Of a DNA stretch of 38,195 nucleotides, positions 17,027 through 23,477 are shown one piece after another. A model generated the notes under the pieces. That model ran no database searches. It had not been told where the DNA came from and saw only the letters and a program-made list of their open reading frames with translations. The stretch covers positions 1 to 38,195 of the forward strand of contig JASJAX010000036.1 in the NCBI GenBank assembly GCA_030066755.1. Reading direction: 5' to 3'. Position 1 is the first letter of the stretch. Every line of letters starts with the position of its first letter. This DNA is from Acidimicrobiia bacterium (lineage in GTDB: Bacteria > Actinomycetota > Acidimicrobiia > Spongiisociales > UBA5794). The position numbers were made by a program, and so were the translations under genes.

Positions 17027-17066
17027 CACAAGAAACCGCCGGGGCTGCGAGGAGCCACCGGCGGCG
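17027..17066 (-). terminator. Attenuator terminator upstream of trpS
   Basis: Minus-strand stem CCGCCGG(T)GGCT paired with AGCCCCGGCGG, 11 bp with one bulged T, followed by TTTCTTGT: an intrinsic terminator placed between the Trp leader peptide and trpS. Its 5' arm (GGTGGC, 17054-17059) can alternatively pair with GCCACC (17080-17085) just after the leader stop codon, giving an antiterminator. GGCCA (17082-17086) can in turn pair with TGGCC (17094-17098), which includes the second Trp codon. Confidence 0.75.
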
Positions 17067-17086
17067 TCACCGCGCGCGAGGTGGCC

Positions 17087-17125
17087 TCAGTTCGGCCAAA
17101 CCCAGCGATCGGTGCGTGCGTTCAT
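17087..17125 (-). CDS. Trp leader peptide of trpS (MNARTDRWVWPN)
   Basis: A 12-codon ORF, too short for the track, with two Trp codons (TGG GTT TGG) at positions 8 and 10 and a TGA stop. It begins 6 nt after a TAACCT -10 box preceded at 17 nt by TTGCCA, so the mRNA would be leaderless. The following sequence supports a classical 1:2, 2:3, 3:4 attenuator. When charged tRNA-Trp is scarce the ribosome stalls at the Trp codons, freeing segment 2 to form the antiterminator and letting transcription reach trpS. Two Trp in 12 residues immediately upstream of trpS is very unlikely by chance. Confidence 0.75.
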   Translation of the reverse strand: MNARTDRWVWPN

Positions 17126-17160
17126 GGGGCGAGGTTACCGAGCCACCTGATCAGTGGCAA
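17126..17160 (-). promoter_or_regulatory. Promoter of the trpS leader
   Basis: TTGCCA (-35, complement of 17155-17160), 17 bp spacer, TAACCT (-10, 17132-17137), 6 nt, ATG of the leader peptide. Its -35 lies 19 bp from the -35 of the divergent cimA leader promoter. Confidence 0.6.
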
Positions 17161-17179
17161 CGCCGCACACCCCGAGAGA

Positions 17180-17215
17180 TTGACGGCCACCGACGCCCCC
17201 GGCATACTGCCCGCC
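17180..17215 (+). promoter_or_regulatory. Promoter of the cimA leader
   Basis: TTGACG (-35), 17 bp, CATACT (-10, 17203-17208), 7 nt, ATG. This is the best -35/-10 pair seen in the window and supports a leaderless start for the Ile-rich leader peptide. Confidence 0.6.
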
Positions 17216-17254
17216 ATGGTGAGTATCGCCGGCAACGGCATCGAGATTACGTAG
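17216..17254 (+). CDS. Ile-rich leader peptide upstream of cimA (MVSIAGNGIEIT)
   Basis: A 12-codon ORF ending in TAG, with three Ile codons (ATC, ATC, ATT) at positions 4, 9 and 11, plus Val and Thr. It begins 7 nt after CATACT with TTGACG 17 bp further upstream. It is followed by a 14-bp hairpin and an intrinsic-terminator-like hairpin, then cimA, whose product leads to isoleucine. The arrangement matches branched-chain amino-acid attenuators known in other bacteria. The track's 95-residue ORF ending here is an open-frame extension, not the real gene. Confidence is lower than for the Trp leader because the antiterminator pairing is not obvious. Confidence 0.6.
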   Translation: MVSIAGNGIEIT

Positions 17255-17285
17255 GCGTACATGCCGCTCGAGCGGCGTGTACGCC
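17254..17285 (+). promoter_or_regulatory. Strong leader hairpin with alternative fold, cimA leader
   Basis: GGCGTACATGCCGC and its complement with one U-G pair form a 14-bp stem with a TCGA loop, starting at the leader stop codon. Two competing pairings are visible: CGGCAT (17236-17241, over an Ile codon) with ATGCCG (17261-17266), and AGCGGCG (17271-17277) with CGCCGCT (17282-17288). Such exclusive folds are what an attenuator needs. Confidence 0.6.
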
Positions 17286-17291
17286 GCTGCG

Positions 17292-17316
17292 ACCCTCCGG
17301 AGACGGAGGGTTTCTC
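17292..17316 (+). terminator. Intrinsic-terminator-like hairpin in the cimA leader
   Basis: ACCCTCCG-GAGA-CGGAGGGT, an 8-bp perfect stem with a GNRA loop followed by TTCTC. It lies 59 nt before the cimA start, as expected for a leader attenuator. Confidence 0.65.
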
Positions 17317-17331
17317 ATTGCTCAGGACCAC

Positions 17332-17369
17332 CCAGCCGCCAGCCGATACCACGTAGCCAGGAGCCAGCC
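17332..17369 (+). repeat. Heptamer array E, including the cimA ribosome binding site
   Basis: CCAGCCG, CCAGCCG, ATACCAC, GTAGCCA, GGAGCCA, GCC in 7-nt register, ending at the cimA ATG. The Shine-Dalgarno AGGAG spans two repeat units. It lies 20 nt downstream of the terminator-like hairpin. Confidence 0.65.
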
Positions 17370-18956
17370 ATGACGACCCCCCGAGTCGAGATCTACGACA
17401 CCACGTTGCGCGACGGGACCCAACAGGAAGGGATCTCGTTGACCGCAGGCGACAAGCTCGAAGTCGCGCGCCTGCTCGATCAGCTCGGGGTGGCCTACAT
17501 CGAAGGCGGCTGGCCGGGCGCCAACCCGAAGGACGACGAATTCTTCCGGCGCGCCCAAACCGAGCTGAAGCTCGAGACGTCGACGTTGGTCGCATTCGGA
17601 AGTACCCGCCGAGCCAACACCAATCCCGCCGACGACGAGCAGCTCGCAGCCCTCCTGGCCGCCGAGACGGACGTGATCTGCCTGGTCGGCAAGTCGTGGG
17701 ATTACCACGTCGAACACGCGCTCCGGACCTCACCGGCCGAGGCCGTTGCGATGGTGGCCGACTCGATCGAGTATCTCCGCAGTCAAGGTCGCCAGGTGTT
17801 CTTCGACGCAGAGCACTTCTTCGACGGCTACCGGGCCAACCCGGACTTCGCCGCAGCCGTGCTCCAGGCCGCCCACGAGTCCGGGGCCGAGCGTCTCGTC
17901 CTATGCGACACGAACGGTGGGTTCCTCGCCCACGAGGTCGAGCGGATCGTCGGCGAAATGACCGACCGGATCCCCGATGCAGTATTCGGGTGCCACTTCC
18001 ACAACGACTCGGGGATGGCAGTCGGCAATTCGCTGACTGCGGTCCGTACCGGCGTGTATCAGGTGCAGGGATGTATCAACGGCTACGGCGAACGCACCGG
18101 CAACGCCGACCTGTGCTCGGTGATCCCCAACCTCGCCCTCAAGATGGGCTACGAGGTCATCCCCGAAGGCCACCTGCCGCACCTCACCCGGGTTTCCCAT
18201 CACCTCTCGGAGATCGTGAACCTCACCCTCGATCCCCATCTCCCCTACGTCGGAGTGTCGGCGTTCACCCACAAGGCCGGGCTGCACACGTCGGCACTGG
18301 CCCGCCGGCCCGATGCCTACGAGCACCTCAACCCCGACTCGATCGGAAACGCCACCCGGGTCGTGGTGTCCGAGCTGGCCGGTCGGTCGACGGTGCTCGC
18401 CAAAGCCGAAGCCCAGGGTCTCGAACTCACCGCCGAGGATGCGCAAGCCGTTGTGGACCGCATCAAGGAGCTCGAGCACGACGGGTACCAGTTCGAGGCA
18501 GCCGATGGGTCGTTCGAGCTCCTCCTGCGCGAGGTGCAGGGATGGACTCAGCCCTTCTTCGAACTCGAGTCGTATCGGGTGTTCGTCGAGCAGCGAGCTG
18601 GTGAGGTCGTGGCCGAGGCCACGGTCAAGGTCCACGTCGCCGGAGAACGGATGGTCACCACGAAGGAGGGCGACGGCCCGGTGTCGGCGCTCGACCGGGC
18701 GCTCCGCGCTGCGTTGCGCACGGCGTACCCCCAGATCGACCGCATGCGGTTGGTCGACTACCGCGTGCGGGACCTCGACTCGTCGGATGGCACATCAGCG
18801 CGAGTCCGGGTTCTGATCGAGCACGCCGACGTGGGCGCGCAATGGGGCACCGTCGGTGTGCACGAGAACATCATCGATGCATCATGGAAGGCCCTCGCCG
18901 AAGGTGTGGTCATCGGTCTGCTGCGGTATGAAGAGCGAAACGGGAACTCGGCCTGA
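17370..18956 (+). CDS. cimA: (R)-citramalate synthase
   Basis: Condenses pyruvate and acetyl-CoA to citramalate, the threonine-independent entry to isoleucine synthesis. It has 528 residues. The N-terminal DRE-TIM metallolyase has YDTTLRDGTQQEGISLT; the HxH metal site is GCHFHNDSGMAVGNS; GCINGYGERTGNADLCSV and FTHKAGLHTSAL follow. The C-terminal LeuA-type regulatory domain (about 390-528) contains EGDGPVSALDRALRAAL. The QQEGIS after TLRDGT and the total length fit the CimA (TIGR00977-type) branch rather than LeuA. The start at 17370 is chosen for AGGAG spacing and the family N-terminus. An Ile-rich leader lies upstream; feedback by Ile through the C-terminal domain is expected from the family. 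Confidence 0.93.
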   Translation: MTTPRVEIYDTTLRDGTQQEGISLTAGDKLEVARLLDQLGVAYIEGGWPGANPKDDEFFRRAQTELKLETSTLVAFGSTRRANTNPADDEQLAALLAAETDVICLVGKSWDYHVEHALRTSPAEAVAMVADSIEYLRSQGRQVFFDAEHFFDGYRANPDFAAAVLQAAHESGAERLVLCDTNGGFLAHEVERIVGEMTDRIPDAVFGCHFHNDSGMAVGNSLTAVRTGVYQVQGCINGYGERTGNADLCSVIPNLALKMGYEVIPEGHLPHLTRVSHHLSEIVNLTLDPHLPYVGVSAFTHKAGLHTSALARRPDAYEHLNPDSIGNATRVVVSELAGRSTVLAKAEAQGLELTAEDAQAVVDRIKELEHDGYQFEAADGSFELLLREVQGWTQPFFELESYRVFVEQRAGEVVAEATVKVHVAGERMVTTKEGDGPVSALDRALRAALRTAYPQIDRMRLVDYRVRDLDSSDGTSARVRVLIEHADVGAQWGTVGVHENIIDASWKALAEGVVIGLLRYEERNGNSA

Positions 18957-18977
18957 TCCTGAGGGGTCCATAGGGAC

Positions 18978-19466
18978 GTGAAACACACCGCTCGCCCCGG
19001 GGGGACGATTCGGCGCCGGCGCTCGAGGCGAGTCATGGCGACGGCTCTCCTGCTCGCAGCCCTCGGTGCCTGCGGCGGGGATGATGCCGAGCCCCGAGCG
19101 ATCCCATGGAGCTTGGATCCGTGTGGCCTGGCGCCTCCCCAGGAGGTGTCGGCGGCGTTCGAGTCATCGGCCGTCCCCGAGACAGCTCCGACCGGCGACG
19201 AGTGCCGCTATCGGGTCGACGGCATCCTGCTTCGGGTGATCGTGTTGAGCGACTCAGACACGTGCGACGGGACGCAACGCTCGATCGTCGCCTTGGGCAA
19301 CTCGACCTCACCTGCAGTTGGAGGACCGAACGGCGTGTTCCTGGTCGAACCGAGCGGCGACGTGCTCGTCTGCGACCCGCAGGTCACGTACCTCTTGACG
19401 GCAGATGGACGCTCAGCCGAGCTGCTGTCACTCGGCGGGACGCTCCCATCCGACCGCAGCAACTGA
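18978..19466 (+). CDS. Small secreted lipoprotein, DUF3558-like
   Basis: A 162-residue protein. The basic N-region RRRRSRR is followed by MATALLLAALGACGGD, a lipobox ending at cysteine, so it is probably exported and lipid-anchored. The mature part has DPCGLAPPQEVSAAF and later ECRYRV, the pattern of actinobacterial DUF3558 lipoproteins (Cys near a PxEV motif and a second Cys), with two more cysteines able to form a disulfide. The function is unknown. The GTG at 18978 is the track start; the ATG at 19035 is a possible shorter start that keeps the lipobox but loses the basic stretch. It follows cimA after 21 nt and may be cotranscribed. Confidence 0.6.
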   Translation: MKHTARPGGTIRRRRSRRVMATALLLAALGACGGDDAEPRAIPWSLDPCGLAPPQEVSAAFESSAVPETAPTGDECRYRVDGILLRVIVLSDSDTCDGTQRSIVALGNSTSPAVGGPNGVFLVEPSGDVLVCDPQVTYLLTADGRSAELLSLGGTLPSDRSN

Positions 19467-19483
19467 TCACCGGCGCCTCGCGG

Positions 19484-19495
19484 TACATTGGGTCT
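19484..19495 (+). promoter_or_regulatory. Leaderless -10 box of the Nfu_N-HEAT gene
   Basis: TACATT, then GGGTCT, then ATG: spacing 6. No ribosome binding site is visible. The box lies 17 nt after the lipoprotein stop codon. Confidence 0.5.
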
Positions 19496-20614
19496 ATGGC
19501 AGACGTCACGGACCGTCCATCCGATCTCGACGCAGGGCGGGCCGCCGCAGTGAGTCGAGAACTGGTCGGGACGGCGTCCGGATACCTGACCGCTGATGTG
19601 GCGATGTCGCTGCCGTTCGAGGAGCTCGGCCCCTTCAAGGACCTGCTCAAGCAGTTCTTCTCACCATTGCCGTGGACGGACGATGACGCCGGTCGGCTCA
19701 GCGATCTCGTCGTGCCCCACCTCGACGCCGGGTGGTGGGACCACGACCTCGGCGCAGGCCTGACCCTGGCGCACGGGATCCGCAACGAGCGGTACGAGTT
19801 GTGGATCTCAGGTGGCGGTACCGAGGCTCCTTCGATCTTCGATCGAATCTTCGACGGGCCCGTGGTGCCCGAACCGACCCCACACCCGCGCAAGGTCAAG
19901 TTCTCGATCGGCGGTACCCCGGCGCCGGGGCGATGGTATCGCCGCACCGATGCCGACCTTCCCGATGACTCGAGGGTCCGACGACTCTTCGGAGAGCACG
20001 ATGTGACCGACGTCATGATCGCCGGCGACTTCCTGACGATCGGCATTGGTGCAGGCTCGTCGTGGGAGCTCCGCCTCGAACCCCTCCTGGGCTTGATCAC
20101 CGAGCTGTTCGCAAGCGGCGAGTCGGCCACTCATGTTGCGCCGGAACGAACCCGGGACGAGCTGCTCCACGAGGCCGGGGCTCTCCATCCCGGTGCAGCC
20201 GCCGACGAACTCCACCTCATGGATCCGGATGACGAGAACGACCGCACACGGTTGCGAGCGGCGCTCGAGTCTGACGACCCGAGACTTCGCAGGGTCGCCG
20301 TCGCGATTCTGATCGAAACCACCGATCCGGGCCTGCGCCACGAGATCGTGGCCCGAGGCCGCAAGGACACGTCACTGTTGGTCCGACGCACCGCGCTCGA
20401 TGCTGCCGCCGACACCGAGGACGAGTCACTCCGCAAGGTGTTCGAGACGGCGTTGGGTGACGCCGACGCGTGGACCCGATGGAAGGCGGTCCGTGCCCTC
20501 GCCGAGCTCGGCATCGGCCCCAGCCGGACGACGGTGGAACAGATCGCCGAGGATCCCGACTTCCAGGTGCAATTCGAGGTGGCAACCGCGTTACGACTCG
20601 CCGAGGACGGGTGA
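19496..20614 (+). CDS. Nfu N-terminal-like domain fused to HEAT repeats (YpgR/CvfC-like)
   Basis: A 372-residue cytoplasmic protein. A region of unclear fold comes first (1-130). A segment of about 75 residues (RKVKFSIGGTPAPGRWYR ... RRLFGEHDVTDVMIAGDFLTIGIG ... LLGLITELFASG) resembles the Nfu/NifU N-terminal domain (PF08712), which helps deliver iron-sulfur clusters in full-length Nfu. The cluster-binding CxxC domain is absent. Helical HEAT-type repeats follow (DPRLRRVAVAILIETTD, DTSLLVRRTALDAAADTEDESL, DAWTRWKAVRALAELG). The order Nfu_N then HEAT is that of Bacillus YpgR and staphylococcal CvfC, as I recall them. The ATG is set by the leaderless box. The 3' end overlaps the kinase gene by 24 nt on the opposite strand. 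Confidence 0.7.
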   Translation: MADVTDRPSDLDAGRAAAVSRELVGTASGYLTADVAMSLPFEELGPFKDLLKQFFSPLPWTDDDAGRLSDLVVPHLDAGWWDHDLGAGLTLAHGIRNERYELWISGGGTEAPSIFDRIFDGPVVPEPTPHPRKVKFSIGGTPAPGRWYRRTDADLPDDSRVRRLFGEHDVTDVMIAGDFLTIGIGAGSSWELRLEPLLGLITELFASGESATHVAPERTRDELLHEAGALHPGAAADELHLMDPDDENDRTRLRAALESDDPRLRRVAVAILIETTDPGLRHEIVARGRKDTSLLVRRTALDAAADTEDESLRKVFETALGDADAWTRWKAVRALAELGIGPSRTTVEQIAEDPDFQVQFEVATALRLAEDG

Positions 20615-21157
20615 CAGCTCATCGAGCTGCTCCCGGAGAAACCGACAGCACCGTTCGACCTCAGCGTCGAAGTCACCGTCATTCGGGAAGAGGTAGTCCG
20701 TTCGATCCTGTGCGTCGGAGATCCCGAGGAACGCCTGATACATGGCGGCGCCGGCCAGGTGATCGGCTTCCCTGGTCGCCCTGCGCTCGAGCCGAGCGAG
20801 GACCGTTGCCTCCGCAGCCACTACCTCGACGAGCAGAAGGCCATCCATGAGTTGCGCCGCCTCATCGAAGAACGTGTCGCGGATCGCCTTGCGATGGAAC
20901 GTCTCTTCGACAATGGCATGTGGATGCTCGCCCACCATTGAGGCGAGTCGCTTCACTGTCCGATCGAATGCTCGGGCGCGAAACCAATCGGGGAACGGCG
21001 TGCCACTCGACACCCACCCCTCGAACTCCGTGGTGGTCGCTCCCTCGGCACGTTTGTCGTCGTCGATCGACACCAGTGGAAGCCGGAGCTCGTTGGCGAT
21101 CGCTCGAGCGACGGTGGACTTGCCGGCTCCGATCGAGCCGGCGACGGCGATGAGCAT
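20591..21157 (-). CDS. P-loop kinase-like ATPase (AAA_33/shikimate-kinase-like)
   Basis: A 188-residue nucleoside-kinase-fold protein with Walker A GSIGAGKST at residues 8-16, then SIDDDKRAEGATTTEFEGW (a probable substrate loop with DDD), EETFHRKAIRDTFF, and LLVEVVAAEATVLARLERRATREADH, the usual lid region with arginines. It probably phosphorylates a small molecule that is not identifiable. The start at 21157 is chosen because family proteins begin just before the Walker A strand and GAGGTG lies upstream; the track start adds 78 residues antisense to the neighbouring gene. The last 24 nt overlap the HEAT-protein gene tail to tail. Confidence 0.7.
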   Translation of the reverse strand: MLIAVAGSIGAGKSTVARAIANELRLPLVSIDDDKRAEGATTTEFEGWVSSGTPFPDWFRARAFDRTVKRLASMVGEHPHAIVEETFHRKAIRDTFFDEAAQLMDGLLLVEVVAAEATVLARLERRATREADHLAGAAMYQAFLGISDAQDRTDYLFPNDGDFDAEVERCCRFLREQLDELSPVLGES

Positions 21158-21270
21158 GCAGGCACCTCGTCGGACGCTCTCCGAATGATGCCAGACCAAC
21201 TCGGCGGGCGCCCGGTCGGGCGAGCGCGAGCCGCGGCGCATGTACGGTGTCATCACAAGCGACGGAGGAG

Positions 21271-21564
21271 ATGGCAGTGGCGGTCGGTCGAGCCGAACGT
21301 CGGGCGATTCGTCGCCCGCTGGTTGCGACGCGCTTTGCCAAGGACGACACCGAACGCGTCCTCGACCTCCTCGAGTTGGTCGAGCTCGCATGGCACGACT
21401 GCTACGACGAGGTGAGCCCGCCTGAGAAGGCCATCGACGACATCCTGTTGGTTTCGCAGTCCGAGTGGCCTCGTCTGATCGCTGCGGCGCGCCTCGCAGT
21501 CGTCGACCACAGGGACCTCAAACTCCAGGCCGATGCACTACGTCAGCGAGACGAATCGAGTTGA
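21271..21564 (+). CDS. Conserved-looking small hypothetical protein
   Basis: A 97-residue acidic, helical protein (RPLVATRFAKDDTERVLDLLELVELAWHDCYDEVSPPEKAIDDILLVSQSEWPRLIAAARLAVVDHRDLKLQADALR). I do not recognise the family. It has no signal peptide or membrane segment and one cysteine. The start is uncertain: ATG at 21271 touches GGAGGAG too closely, GTG at 21277 has ideal spacing to it, and GTG at 21247 is the track start. A TACGGT box at 21243 could drive a short leader. It ends 1 nt before the convergent yceH-like gene. Codon use resembles the neighbouring genes. Confidence 0.6.
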   Translation: MAVAVGRAERRAIRRPLVATRFAKDDTERVLDLLELVELAWHDCYDEVSPPEKAIDDILLVSQSEWPRLIAAARLAVVDHRDLKLQADALRQRDESS

Positions 21565-21565
21565 G

Positions 21566-22216
21566 TCACTCGAGACCGAGCGCCTCCGCGATCTGATCCA
21601 CTCTCGACCTGAGTTCTTCGACCTCGGCTCGCAGCTCGGCGACCGCATCCGGCTCGGCAGCGGCCGGAGGCGAGGGCATCGGGTCGGTCTCGCCGAATCC
21701 TCCGGCATCGTGGCTCACCATCGACGGTTCCTCATCGGTGAGGAGGTGCCGGTACCGGTGCTCCTTCTGGCCGGGTCTGCGGTCGAGCCGCTCGACGAGA
21801 GCCCGATCACGGTGACGCAGACCCTCGAGCGTCGTCTCGAGCTCCGGAAGCGATGCGAACTCGACGTACCGCTGCGTGCGTTGTCGCAGCTCACCTGGAG
21901 TCTGCGCTCCCCGGAGGAACAGCACGGCGAGCAGGGCGATCTCCTGTGCACCGACCTCCAGGTCGGCATCGAGCGCGTGGCGATACTTGACCACTCGATC
22001 GCCGGGACGATGCACCATCTTGGCAAGGCCACGATCGGCGAGCCCCCGCAAGATCAGTTCGACTTGAGCTTCGTCGTACGAAACGACCGGTTCGCGATTC
22101 GATACCTGGTTGCAGGCCGTGACGACCGCATTGAGCGACATCGGATAGTTGTCCGGGGTGGTCATGGCCTTCTCGACCATCGCACCGAGCACCCTGGCTT
22201 CTTCAGATGACAGCAT
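21566..22216 (-). CDS. YceH/DUF480 family protein (UPF0502)
   Basis: A 216-residue protein, the same size as Escherichia coli YceH. It begins LSSEEARVLGAMVEKAMTTPDNYPMSLNAVVTACNQVSNREPVVSYDE, the highly conserved paired winged-helix start of the family, with FLRGAQTPGELRQRTQR in the second winged-helix domain and a C-terminal coiled-coil tail (AELRAEVEELRSRVDQIAEAL). The cellular role is not established; the fold suggests nucleic acid or protein binding. A TAGCCT box lies 8 nt upstream of the ATG and there is no ribosome binding site. Its tail nearly touches the convergent hypothetical gene. Confidence 0.9.
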   Translation of the reverse strand: MLSSEEARVLGAMVEKAMTTPDNYPMSLNAVVTACNQVSNREPVVSYDEAQVELILRGLADRGLAKMVHRPGDRVVKYRHALDADLEVGAQEIALLAVLFLRGAQTPGELRQRTQRYVEFASLPELETTLEGLRHRDRALVERLDRRPGQKEHRYRHLLTDEEPSMVSHDAGGFGETDPMPSPPAAAEPDAVAELRAEVEELRSRVDQIAEALGLE

Positions 22217-22227
22217 GGCGCCTGAGG

Positions 22228-23016
22228 CTAGCCATCGTCCCGGACGATGAATCGATCCTGGAGGCGGCGCATCCCAACGAGCCAGCGGTCGTAGTCGGCC
22301 ACCTTCCGCCGCAGATACTCCGCGACCTCGGGGTGCGGCAGGATGAGGAACCGCTCGTCAGCCATCGCGTCGACAACATCGTCGGCAACGACCTCGGCCT
22401 CGAGCATCCCGTCGACCCCGGCGACCGCCAGCGGTGAATCGCCCGTCTCGATCCCCTCGGTCATCTTGGAGCGTACGGCCTGGGGTGCCAGCACGGATAC
22501 CCGAATACCGCGGTCGCCGTAGGTGATCGCCAGCCACTCCGCCAGAGCGACAACGGCGTGTTTCGTCACCGCGTATGGGGCAGAACCGAGCTGCGTCAGG
22601 AGTCCGGCGGCGGACGCCGTGTGCACCAGGTAGCCCTCCCCTCGTTCGAGCATGCCGGGGAGCACAGCACGCGCGGCATAGAGATGCGATCGGAAGTTGA
22701 CCGACAGCATGCGCTCCCATGAGCCATCGTCGAGGAAGACGTCGCCGGCAACTGCTATCCCGGCATTGGCGACGAACACATCGACCGGTCCGAGGCGTTC
22801 CTCGGCGAATGCCACAAGTGCACGATTGGCTGCCTCGTCCGTGACGTCGATTGGGTATGCGTACCCTGCGATCTCAGCGGCGATGCCTTCCGCACCGCCG
22901 GCGTCGATGTCGGCGACAACGACCCCGGCACCCTCCTCGGCGAAGCGACGACAGAGCGCGGCGCCGATGCCCGAGGCGCCACCGGTCACGATGCACGTTC
23001 TTCCTGCCAACTCCAT
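22228..23016 (-). CDS. Short-chain dehydrogenase/reductase (SDR)
   Basis: A 262-residue classical SDR oxidoreductase with NAD(P)-binding TGGASGIG at residues 11-18, DIDA after beta-2 (acidic, favouring NAD), NAG at 84-86, catalytic Ser135 (HTASAAG) and the YxxxK pair Tyr148/Lys152. The C-terminal part EAEVVADDVVDAMADERFLILPHPEVAEYLRRK is typical of actinobacterial SDRs of unknown substrate. The start MELAGRTCIVTGG at 23016 lies exactly 6 nt after TACGCT; the upstream track start is not supported. It is divergent from the DUF2007 gene. Confidence 0.88.
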   Translation of the reverse strand: MELAGRTCIVTGGASGIGAALCRRFAEEGAGVVVADIDAGGAEGIAAEIAGYAYPIDVTDEAANRALVAFAEERLGPVDVFVANAGIAVAGDVFLDDGSWERMLSVNFRSHLYAARAVLPGMLERGEGYLVHTASAAGLLTQLGSAPYAVTKHAVVALAEWLAITYGDRGIRVSVLAPQAVRSKMTEGIETGDSPLAVAGVDGMLEAEVVADDVVDAMADERFLILPHPEVAEYLRRKVADYDRWLVGMRRLQDRFIVRDDG

Positions 23017-23028
23017 GGACAGAGCGTA
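23017..23028 (-). promoter_or_regulatory. Leaderless -10 box of the SDR gene
   Basis: Minus-strand TACGCT, then CTGTCC, then ATG: spacing 6, no ribosome binding site. Confidence 0.5.
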
Positions 23029-23062
23029 GGACGTGGGCCTGCGGCCTACCCAGTGACGGCGA

Positions 23063-23074
23063 TACCCTGGTCTC
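23063..23074 (+). promoter_or_regulatory. Leaderless -10 box of the DUF2007 gene
   Basis: TACCCT, then GGTCTC, then ATG: spacing 6, no ribosome binding site. It is back to back with the SDR box, 34 bp away. Confidence 0.5.
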
Positions 23075-23443
23075 ATGAGCGAGTTCGCAGTCGTCGGCGC
23101 CTACGGGAGCGAGATGGAGGCGGATCTCGTCGTGCAGCGCCTCGCCGGTGCCGGGATCCGTGCAACGACGAGACGGGACACCGTCGGCGGGATGTTCCCT
23201 TCGATGGAGCTGGCGACCGGGGGTGTCGAAGTCCTCGTGCCCGAGGATCAGCTGCTCGCCGCCCGCCGGGAGCTCGACCAAACACCGCCGCCGCCCGCGC
23301 CCAGCCAACGGCGCCGAACACCGTCGGCCGAAACCGACCAGGCCCAGCCGATTCGCCGCCTTGCAACGGTGGGGTTCTTCATCATCCTGATCGTCATCGT
23401 CCTCGCCGCCATGCTGAGCTTCCTCGACTCGCCGATCCCGTGA
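23075..23443 (+). CDS. DUF2007-like small protein with C-terminal membrane anchor
   Basis: A 122-residue protein. Residues 1-70 (EFAVVGAYGSEMEADLVVQRLAGAGIRATTRRD ... GGVEVLVPEDQLLAARRELD) match the DUF2007 signal-transducing-like fold, which resembles a PII-like ferredoxin fold. A proline-rich linker and a single hydrophobic helix (ATVGFFIILIVIVLAAMLSFL) follow at the C-terminus. The soluble domain probably lies inside the cell and the tail in the membrane. No function is known. The TGA stop is the first copy boundary of heptamer array F. Confidence 0.7.
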   Translation: MSEFAVVGAYGSEMEADLVVQRLAGAGIRATTRRDTVGGMFPSMELATGGVEVLVPEDQLLAARRELDQTPPPPAPSQRRRTPSAETDQAQPIRRLATVGFFIILIVIVLAAMLSFLDSPIP

Positions 23444-23476
23444 CGACTGACGACTGACGACTGACGACTGAGAACT
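23442..23476 (-). repeat. Tandem heptamer array F (GTCGTCA type on the minus strand)
   Basis: Plus-strand GACGACT four times and GAGAACT once fill the whole gap between two convergent stop codons. On the minus strand it reads GTCGTCA units, identical to the first array of element D. No hairpin accompanies it. Confidence 0.85.
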
Positions 23477-23477
23477 G

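Noticed and set aside
16967-17254. 95-residue plus-strand ORF ending at the Ile leader
   Set aside because: It crosses the divergent trpS leader and both promoters. Only its last 12 codons, with a proper promoter, look translated.
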